Of a DNA stretch of 64,000 bases, positions 55,987 to 64,000 are shown in pieces (positions within the stretch are counted from its first letter, which is position 1; every line of letters starts with the position of its first letter). Position numbers and translations under genes: made by a program. Source of the DNA: Jaminaea rosea (taxonomy: Eukaryota; Basidiomycota; Exobasidiomycetes; Microstromatales); the NCBI RefSeq assembly GCF_003144245.1, contig NW_020289983.1, forward strand, positions 62,001 to 126,000, in the 5' to 3' direction. The notes under the pieces were generated by a model. It was not told the origin of the DNA. It made no database searches and saw only the letters and a program-made list of their open reading frames with translations.

Positions 55987-58060
55987 ATGCTGTCCCTACT
56001 CGCTGCTTTCCTGCTGGTGAGCACGCCGCTTCTTCAGTGTGCCACTGCCCTTCAAGGCTTGCCGCTGTAAGTAATGGCGAGCCTCCGCGGCGACGCGTTG
56101 GACATTTACTGACCTCGGACCCCTCACTTTCTCTCCCTGCTTCGTGCAGCCCTCGATACGGCGGCTGGCGCATGCTCCAGCAAACGATCTACGCTCCTCG
56201 CCCGCACGCCTCAGGCGGCTACGACCAGAAGGACGATGGCTCCAACAATCCCTACGCGGATATCATCGAAGCCAACTTCACGCAACCTCTTGACCATCTC
56301 GGCAACAGCAACAACATCACCTTTCCTCAGCGATATTATTACACGTTGCGCCACTACAAGAAGCCCAGCGAGAGGAAGAAGGGAGAGCCCTGTCCTGTGT
56401 ATATCTTCGACAATGGGGAGCTGAGCGCTTGGCAACGGCTGAACATCTTGGACCATGGAATAATTGACATTCTTGCGCAGCAGACCGGTCAGTCCGAGTC
56501 TGAAGGAAAGGTAGCTCGCGGAGGCGTAGTATTGAACTGACGCGTTTCCATCTGCACGCACGCAGGCGGCATAGGCATCGTCCTTGAGAACCGCTTCTTT
56601 GGCACTTCGCACCCTCCGCGCTCTGCACTAGGCCCAGGCAAGACTTGGACGACGGACCAGTTCGAGTTCGTCCGCTACCAGCAAAGCCTAGCGGACAGTG
56701 TCGCCTTCTTTGAGCATCTGAACATCACTGGCGTCGAAGAGGACCTGACGGCCCAGACTGGCTCTGCTGCAATCATCCTGTACGGCGGAAGCTACGCTGG
56801 TGCCAGAGTGGCTCACCTGAGGAAGCTCTTCCCCCAGCTCGTCTACGGGGCTATCAGCTCTTCCGGAGTTGTGGCGAGCGTGAGGAACAATTATGGCTAC
56901 TACCACCAGATCGCGAGAGGCAACAATGCCACTGCCATTCAGGGACTCCAAGCCGCGATCCGAGCCATGGACAAGATCGTCGCACCTGAGCCGTCGCGCG
57001 GTTCCAAGCAGACCAACATTGACCAGAAGAAGTTTGCCAAGTTGCTCGAGCTGTTCAATCTCAAGGGTATCAAGAATCCTTTATCCCTCGCCTTCCTTGC
57101 CACTTCGGCTCTTGGCTGGGTAAGTGGGAGGCTGAACCGTCCAAGCAGCGTCACTGCTGACCTATTGGCTCACCTCAGCACCAAGGCAACTCGTGGTATG
57201 AGCCTCACGCCCCACAGTTTGAGCAGTACCTCCTCGACTTAGCCGTGACGAACGAGACGCGCGTTGCGCCGCTACGCAAGCAACGAGAGCAGCTAGGCCT
57301 CACACCCGAAGAGGTGCCCGAGGAGCTGCTTCGTCTCGCGGGTATATGTCGTGCCAGATCGATCGACTCATGTGTGTCGCGACCCAACTCCAGCGCAGTC
57401 AAGTGCTTTGAGATAGACCATAAGCCCGTTCCACCCCCCGAAGAGCTGGATGACGGGTGGGTCTGGTTCTACATGGCTTGCATGGAATTTGGCCAGTTCC
57501 AAACCGCCTCGCCTACAGCCAATGGGTCGCTCACCCCGAGCGGGCCCCAGGTCGTCTCGGCCTTGCTGGACGAGGCGACGGCCAGCGGATACTGCAAGAC
57601 AAACTACGCGGTTGGGCCCTCCGGCAGGTTCCCCATGGCGGAGAAGGCGAACAACACCTGGTTCAACTCGCACGGCAATTTCAGCATCGATATGCCTCGC
57701 CTCGCCCTGGTCAATGGTCAATTCGACCCTTGGCGTGAGGTCAGCGCTCACTCGGAGCTCTACGCCAATGGAGGTACCCGGCCTAACACTCTCGAGAGGC
57801 CGACGATCTTGATTCCAGATGGGATCCACCACGATGACGAGTACGGCGTCGTGCCTGGTACTAATGTTACGAAGCCGTGGCGCGTTCAGCATGTGCAGGA
57901 CCAGCTGATCGCTGCGGTCAAGTCTTGGCTGGCTGATTGGGAGAAAGAGAAGGCAAGGGAGCGCGACGCTGATGCCGAGCATCAGCGCCGTGAGATGCGT
58001 CGCCATCACCATCACGAGCGTCGAGGAAGGCAGAGCCTCTTTGCCGCGCCTTCTCACTGA
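55987..58060 (+). CDS. Secreted S28 serine peptidase, copy 3, with His-rich C-terminus
   Basis: Four exons, 55987-56066, 56150-56487, 56566-57119 and 57179-58060, give 617 aa. The signal peptide is encoded mostly in the first 80-nt exon (MLSLLAAFLLVSTPLLQCAT). An unspliced reading through the first intron with a start at 55860 exists but lacks a signal peptide and is rejected. IIEANFTQPLDHLGNSNNIT is the N-terminal S28 motif. The Ser is in YGGSYAGARVA, the Asp in NGQFDPWREVS and the His in GIHHDDEYG. The C-terminal ~35 residues are highly charged, with a run of His near residue 600 (RHHHHERRGRQ). It is probably processed from a larger secreted precursor. It converges on the VPS5 fusion with 91 bp between stops. 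Confidence 0.93.
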
Positions 58061-58151
58061 TGTTCGCTCTCGCTATCATAGACGCGCTCATTTTGTCCCA
58101 ATTACTTATCTTGACGTCTCGATCGTCATTTCATTGTGTCGTTGCTTTTGT

Positions 58152-61100
58152 TTACGAGGGAGGTGTCGAAGCCAGACCCGCGTTCTCCGCTTGCTTGGTC
58201 TCTTGATCTTCGCCCTCGGTACCGCTCGTGCCGTGCGTACTGCTCACGTCAGGCACGACGGCCGCAGCTTGTTCCCTCTCTGTGGCGGCGTCAGCGCCAT
58301 CTCGGTCAGGCACCGGCTGCTCATTCGTTTCCTCCGTGTCCCGCCGTGTGTCCGCCAGTACGCTGTCCCCACTAACGCCAGTTTCACCAACCGTCTCCAA
58401 AGAGGCTTGCCTTTGCGTCCTGCCGGACTGATCCGGCTCATTAGGCGGCGGGACGTCCTCAACCCGCTGCGTGGCTTTCTGATCGTCGTTAGCCTCGGTA
58501 GTGACAATCTGGACGTCTGCTGGCGGCTTCGAGGTATCTGCGGTCTCTTCTGTGCTCGAAGCGATTGGATCTTGTCCCTGCTCTGTAGCCTTGGCAGTAT
58601 CCTTCGCTTGCGCTTCGTCGCCATTGGTCTCAGCTTGCTTTGCGGCATCTGCGGCGGTGGCAGGAGCAGGAGCAGCAGCAGCAGCATCGACGGCCTTCTC
58701 CTCTTCCCCTTCTTTCGGCGGCGGCGGATCACCCAGCTCAATACCAAGACATCTGCGCGCATACTCCTCCCACTCCTGCAGCAGCTCCTCCCTCCTCTCC
58801 AACATCCCCGACAACCACTCATCCACCGCCCGCATGACATCCTTGCATCTCTCCCGATCGAACCTAGCCATCTCCTCTTTACACCTCTTGCCCACCAAAT
58901 CGAATCTCGCCCTCGCCTCGAGCGCCCTCGTCTCGCTCTCACCAAGATCGCGGACTGATTCCTCGTATTGGTGGAAGTGATGGTATGACCCGCCTGCCCC
59001 GCCGGAGGAGGAAGAGTCGTACCCGTTTGGGTTGGAAGAGGAACCTTTGAGCCGATCGTGCCTCACGCGGGCCTTGCGGAACTCCTCGTCTGACTTGACC
59101 ATCAGGTGCCAACAGTCGATGCGGGACGAGAAGGCTTTGCGGACTGAGCCTACGACACGCTCGTACTCGTAAAGGACGGAGCCGAACTGGCGTATGTCGC
59201 TGCGAGTGGCGGGCGAGATACGAATGGTCAGCCTAGTGATTACGAAGTGGGGGAGGCAAGAAGGCGAGGCTGCTCACCGATCACTTTGCACCTCTTCGAG
59301 CTCCTGTGCTCTCCTTTGCAAGTCACCCAAGCCGGCGAAAGCAGCAGACAGGGAGCGGGACAATGATGAGCCGCTCAACATCATCAGCGCATGCGAGGAG
59401 GCAGCAATTGAGTCGGCAAGCTCCTTGCGTGACGAAGAGAGGGCGTTGATCCCTTTCACCATGTGCTTGAGCTGTGCCTCCAGTGAGTCCAGGTAGGCAC
59501 GCTGCGCGTCGAACCACTGTGCGAGTCAAACGAGGGAGCAGGGTCAGCAAGTGCTCGTGACAGTGTACGTAGCGTTGCACTCGCCCCACATACTCACCTC
59601 ATCTCCCTCGGTATACTTGACTCCACTGTTGACTCCAACCGTCCCACTCCATCCCATCCAAGTCCGCTGCTCCGGCGTGGGCACAGCGCCCTTTCTCGCA
59701 TCCCTCAGCTTCACATCGCGGGCAAAATCTTCGCTCTCTAGGAAGAGGCGCAGGTCCTCATCTTTGCAGAGCACCGGATGGGCGCAGATCTTGTTCACGC
59801 AAGTTTCCAGCCCATGACGGCGCGCCTCGACCAGATCTGGTGAGAAGCGGCTGATAAGCCCGCGAACCTTTTCGGGTACAGGCGGGATGATGATACCCGG
59901 ATTGTTGTGCACCAGTGCAGCATGCAGCCAGCGAAAGTCATTGTATCTCCTGAGGGAGGAAAATTGCGGCGATCTGTAAAGAAGCGAGTTGGTGGTGGTC
60001 CGAACAGTGTAGACTATGTGCCCTGTTGAGGCGAGATGGTCTCCGACTTTGTGCGGGTCGCCGACTTTGATCGTAAATGTGGGCTGAGCGGGCCCGGCCA
60101 ACTGGCTTGACGTCGCAGCGTCAGCGTTGCCTGTGGCTTCGTCCAGGCCGGCCTTGACCTCACCATACCCCTTCTGGAAGGCTCCTCTCTCCCCATCTTG
60201 CTGCTCGCCTTCTACCACCGCCCTCTGCGCCCTTGAAGGATGAGGCGAAGCTTGACCGTAGATCTCCTCATCCTCATCCGGTCCCGCTCTACCACCTTGC
60301 GTCCCGATGTCAAGCTGTGCAGGCATCTCAGGCGGCTGCCTAAATGGATTAGGCCGGATAGTCTGAGAGCCCTGCGGCGTAGAGGCGGAGGAGCTTTCTG
60401 ACACACTCTGGTCCATGGCGGCTGATGCTGGGCCCCTGCCCGGTTTGGGCGGCGTAGGCGGCGCCTCATTGTGTTCCTGTTCGACGCGCTCGAGTGGCTG
60501 CGAGGCAAGTGAGACTGGGGGCTGCACGACCCCTTCGGCATTGCGGAGCGATGTGGGCTGAGAGCTTGAAGGGCTGCGTACATCCGGTGGGGTGGGCCTT
60601 GCTCGGAGGGAGGAGAAGGACGGGTGTGGGGACTGCTCGCGAGCTGGGGCACCCAGGGCTGGGTCGCGGCTGGCCGACTGCGATTCGTCACCTTCTACTA
60701 CGGCCTCCTCGGGTGCGTCGCGAGACGAAGAATCCTCTTTACTCGGGGAGGTTGGGGATGTAGGAGAGGTAGCGGTGGTAGCAGATGAAGCAGCAGCAGC
60801 AGCAGCCGCAGCCTCTTCGGCGACCTGCTTTGCCTCTTGCGCCTGCCTCTCCTCTTCCTCCCGTTTCTGCTGCTCCTTCGCCTCCTCCTCGGCGCGCTGT
60901 CGCTCCTCTGCCGCCTTCCTCTGCCGCTCTTCCTCCTCAAGGCGTCGCCTCTCTTTCTCCGCCTCCTCTGCTTTTTTCTGCCTCTCTTTCTCTTCCTCCT
61001 CAGCCTTTCGCCTTGCGGCCTCTGCCTCCCTGGCTGCCTCCTCCAACCTCTTTTCCTCCCTCCCCCTCTCCCTCTCCATCTCCCCCGACCACCACTCCTC

Positions 61101-62071
61101 AAATTCCGTGTGTCCCACATCCACACCGTACTCTTGCAATGCACTCGTGTCCATCTTGCAGTGTCTCGGGCGAGCAGTAGCAGCCACCGGGTCAACCTCG
61201 TACTCCGGGTCCAGGTGGGAGACGGACGTCTCCTTGAGTGGGGGCGAGTGACGATTCTGCAAGCGCGAGAAGACGTTGCACATGTCGTATTTGGTCATTG
61301 CCTCTGTTGCTTGGTAGTGCAGAATGGGCGGGAGGGGCTTGGTCAGGGAGAGGCTTGCGACGTTGCCAAGGATGCGAGCAACGTCCTGAACGTTGGTTGG
61401 GTAGCGGACTGCGTAGGCGTCCATCTTGATCATCTTGTTGGGATCCGCGGGAGGAAGAATGACCGTGGTGAGGACATTGACTGCTGATTCGGTGGGAGTG
61501 AGGGTAGGGCCGTATCTGTGTATGTGTGACGAGAGGAGGGTGTTAGTCATCTCCCGAGGTCATTTCATCCTTTGGCTCACACTCACAATACAGGCACCCT
61601 CAAACAGGTAACCCTCCCCTCCTCGCCCTTCTCCCTGACCATCCTCTCTCCCAGCAACTTGCTCGTCCCATACGCATTCAGAGGATTCGGCTCACTCTCC
61701 ACAGTATATGGCGGCTTGCTTCCATCAAATACATAGTCTGTGCTGATGTAGATGAGGCGGAACCCCATTTCCTTGCTCATCTCCGCCAGCCTGGCGGGAA
61801 CGTCGACGTTCAACTCTTGGCTTCGCTCGGGCTCCTTCTCTACTACATCTGGCCGACGTTCCGCTGCACAATGGATAATTACGTCAGGCTGGAAAGAGGA
61901 GAGGTGGGAGCGAAGGGCTGAGCTGTCCAGAAGGTCGAGTTGAGTGAGCGGCGGCTGCGATCGCGAGCGCGCCAGGCCAGAGACCTGGTGCGACCCATCA
62001 TCGAGGGCGGTGAGGTGCGAGAAGACTGCTCGCCCTAGTAGACCGGAGGCGCCTGTTACGACGACCTTCAT
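58152..62071 (-). CDS. VPS5: Fused MAT2B/RmlD-like Rossmann protein and Vps5-type PX-BAR sorting nexin
   Basis: Four exons, 61587-62071, 59598-61515, 59278-59516 and 58152-59199, give 1229 aa in one frame. Residues 1-~295 are a MAT2B/dTDP-4-dehydrorhamnose reductase-like domain: VTGASGLLG (GxxGxxG), IIHCAAERRPDVV, LIYISTDYVFDGSKPPY, YGTSK (Tyr/Lys pair) and RPRHCKMDTSAL near its end. Human MAT2B is the regulatory subunit of methionine adenosyltransferase. A Glu/Arg/Ala-rich coiled coil (about 300-400) and a Ser/Pro-rich linker containing NPF follow. The PX domain is at about 635-760 (RRYNDFRWLHAALVHNNPG, IIIPPVPEK). A Vps5-like BAR region runs from EWFDAQRAYLDSLEAQLKHM to about residue 1010. 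The tail is long, acidic and Thr/Glu-rich. Vps5 is a retromer-linked endosomal coat protein. A possible separate inner start at Met ~529 is not required by the sequence. Confidence 0.85.
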
Positions 62072-62288
62072 TGCGGGCGGCAAGGGGCAAGTAAGAGGAT
62101 ATTGGAGGGGAGAGAAGGAAGGCAACAGGACATCTCGCTGACGCCGCCGCCTCATCGACGCCAGTCCGACGCAGAGAGCGCACGGCCCATCGATTCACGA
62201 CAGAGCCAATGCACGCATTCACAATCGAGAGGCGACAAGGAGGAAGACAGAGAGGATGACAGCTGCTTTGTATTGATCTCTTCGTCAT

Positions 62289-63732
62289 CTACAGCACTGT
62301 CCTGCTGAGCTTCTGCAATGAGTCTGTAAGCGGATCAAAGGGAAGAACAGTACGTTGTCAGCCTGTATGCTCTTCATCTTCCTCCTTTCTTACCGGTCGC
62401 TACTCACTCAAGACAATGTCTCCCTCCTTGATCATCCTAGCGTACTGCGCATTCTTGCTGTCTGGCCTCCTCGTCTCGACAACTCCAGCAACTCTATCGA
62501 TGACTGCCGTCAGCCTCCCTGCCGCAATGAACCTCGCCAAGTCCGAATCGATGAACTCCTTCTTGACGCCGAACTCCCTCGCCATGCTGTCGACCGTCAG
62601 CGACCTGTATGACTCCAGAAGCTGGCCGTAGGCGATTATGCGCATCTCGCGTACGTAGAACTGCGAGTGAGGAGAAAGGAGACGCGAGGGGAGGAGGTGA
62701 TTTTGCTCGACTTCTGCGAGGGACTTGAAGAAGGTGGAGTATTCGGCGTTGTACAGGGAGGTGGAGAGGGACTTGAGGTGGGGCATGTCGTCCTGCGCGA
62801 GCAAACAAAGGCAGGACGGTCAGCTCTGGAGTGCTCTATAGCCACTATGCGCATCGCTGCGCTCACTCACGATTACCTGCAATACCTCACTCGAGTCAAT
62901 GACCTTCTTGCGCAGCTCGGCGCGCTTTCCCTCCCAACCCAATCTCAACAGGTTCGAGAGCACAGTCAGGCTGACAAAGTCGTGGAAGCTGATGAGCTCT
63001 GTGGCCGTAAAAGTGGGAAGGGCGTCAAGGAAGAGCTGCCCGCCTCGCTTGAAGTCACGGATGGAGAGGAGGTGAAGGCCCTCGTAGACCTTGAGGCGAT
63101 TACGACGATCCCAGTCGCCTCCCTTCTCGATGAGACTGCGTGCGAGCAAGGGGTGGGGACCAAGTCAGCTTCTGTGCAATGCTTTCTGTCAGAGCTATTT
63201 GGTGGCGCACTCACATCCTCGCCTGTTCAATGCTCTGCGCGGTAACATGGGCATCGCCATAGAACAACCCAACCCTAATCTGCGCCATGGCCAGATCGAT
63301 CCTCGATCCTACGCCCACCGATGGGCTGGAGGACAGCTTCTTGAGGGCCTCAAGTCCCTGCTCCTTGTCGCCGATTTGAGCCAAGTAGACTGCCCTCTTG
63401 CGCTTGACAGCTGCCACTTCCATGTCTCCCTCCTCCTCTTCGTTCTTCTTCTCCTCCTCGTCGAAGGCAGCCAGATCAGCCTTGTTGGCTTCCTGCAACT
63501 CGGTCAGCAAGGAGTTGTCCTTCTTGAGGAGATTCGGAGAGGCGGCGATCTCTGGAATGGTGAAGAGGTACGAGTAGTAGGGAGCCATCTTGTCCTTTTT
63601 GACTGCAGCGAGGATTGCATCGCGGGCGGAGCTCTGCTGGGCTGAGGTGGAACGAGGAGAGACGAGAGTGAAGAGGTGTTGCTGGACTGTAATGTCCGGG
63701 ATGGGGAGAGGAACGTCTTCGCTCGATGACAT
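62289..63732 (-). CDS. RPN7: 26S proteasome lid subunit Rpn7 (PSMD6)
   Basis: PCI-domain subunit of the 19S regulatory lid. Four exons, 63215-63732, 62871-63135, 62408-62792 and 62289-62323, give 400 aa. The N-terminal half is a helical repeat (PCI-adjacent) with KMAPYYSYLFTIPEIA, ILIEKGGDWDRRNRLKVYEG and RDFKRGGQLFLDALPTFT, as in PSMD6. The C-terminal PCI part has LYNAEYSTFFKSLAEVEQNH, LTVDSMAREFGVKKEFIDSD and GRLTAVIDRVAGVVET. The final exon of 35 nt supplies the conserved end LNSLQKLSRTVL; without it the frame would lack this terminus. Intron 2 could use either of two donors 6 bp apart. The start codon is 229 bp from another gene on the + strand. Confidence 0.95.
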
Positions 63733-63961
63733 GTTTGCGGGTAGTCAGCCGGTCGTGTTGATGAGGAAGGGAGAAGGTGTTGAAGTCTGTCGAGGTCAGT
63801 TGGATCGCGAGTGGAGCTTCGCCCCGTCAAGAGGGCGTCGTCAGCCCTTCGTCTCCCCTTCCGCGCGCCTCCGCTTGGGCCACTCGACACCCACTCAACG
63901 AGTCCAACTGGCTCCTTCTCCTCGCACTCCTCGAAACCATCACTCGCCCTTCTCGCTCAGC
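63733..63961. promoter_or_regulatory. Upstream region of RPN7, shared with the next gene
   Basis: A 229-bp spacer between two divergent start codons, a likely bidirectional promoter, similar in size to the one between PRE9 and MRPL31. No clear TATA box is visible. Confidence 0.35.
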
Positions 63962-64000
63962 ATGGCTTCAACATCAACAGCCAAGCCGACTGCCACTAAT
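63962..64000 (+). CDS. Possible first codons of the next gene (partial)
   Basis: ATG at 63962 opens a Thr/Ala/Ser-rich reading (MASTSTAKPTATN) that runs off the window. It sits in good context (CAGCATGG) and at a suitable distance from the divergent RPN7 start. With 13 codons visible there is no way to tell what it encodes, or whether the true start is elsewhere. Confidence 0.3.
   Translation, partial: MASTSTAKPTATN

Noticed and set aside
56000-56540. Reading S28 copy 3 from ATG 55860 straight through without the first intron
   Set aside because: It removes the signal peptide and adds a Pro/Ser-rich sequence unlike any S28 N-terminus; the GTAAGT donor at 56067 and CAG acceptor at 56149 restore the expected protein.
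60400-60420. Treating VPS5 as a separate gene starting at an internal Met near residue 529 of the fusion
   Set aside because: The open frame upstream is uninterrupted for over 350 codons with no stop, and no upstream terminator or promoter is apparent. Kept as an alternative to test, not as the annotation.

Overview
This window is nuclear DNA from a fungus, most likely a basidiomycete. The sequence is GC-rich and gene-dense. Most genes carry one to four short introns, about 59-144 nt, nearly all with GTGAGT-like donors and YAG acceptors. The gene set (Rsr1/Bud1, an Mbp1-type APSES factor, an Itr-type inositol carrier, S28 peptidases, a fungal GT2 synthase) suits a smut-like or related basidiomycete. 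That placement is an inference; no rRNA, mitochondrial or mating-type marker is present. I saw no tRNA, rRNA, transposon or CRISPR array.

Layout. 0-5 kb: an incomplete gene end, Rsr1-type GTPase (-), PIN-like carrier (-). 5-13 kb: a Ser/Pro-rich protein (+), glycine cleavage H protein (-), Mediator Med21 (+), purine nucleoside phosphorylase (+), adenylate kinase (-), inositol transporter-like MFS carrier (-). 15-25 kb: a basic protein with a duplicated motif (+), proteasome alpha3 (-) sharing a 226-bp promoter region with mitoribosomal MRPL31 (+), a metaxin/Sam37-like protein (+), an ERI1-like exonuclease (-), RNase P subunit Rpp40 (+), a four-TM protein (-). 26-36 kb: an amine/amino-acid FAD oxidase (-), a vacuolar-type amino-acid transporter (-), a DHDPS-family aldolase (+), a secreted Cys-rich protein (+), a protein of unknown function (-). 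37-44 kb: a membrane GT2 glycosyltransferase and a membrane-anchored GH16 enzyme, both (+), behind unusually long upstream regions. 44-47 kb: MBP1-like cell-cycle factor (-). 47.7-58 kb: a proline-peptidase island of three S28 serine peptidases and one S9A prolyl oligopeptidase, with a small Dabb protein. 58-64 kb: a large fused gene (-), RPN7 (-), and the start of one more gene (+).

Most striking is the gene at 58152..62071. Its reading frame, continuous across four spliced exons, joins a MAT2B/RmlD-like Rossmann protein to a Vps5-type PX-BAR sorting nexin through a Glu-rich coiled coil. Second is the clustering of proline-specific peptidases from two unrelated clans or families, which suggests a local proline-peptide degradation module. 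Third is the adjacent GT2-GH16 pair, a plausible cell-surface glucan synthesis/remodelling unit.

All exon boundaries were set by eye from splice consensus, reading-frame phase and family conservation; every multi-exon model given keeps an open frame with a length divisible by three.
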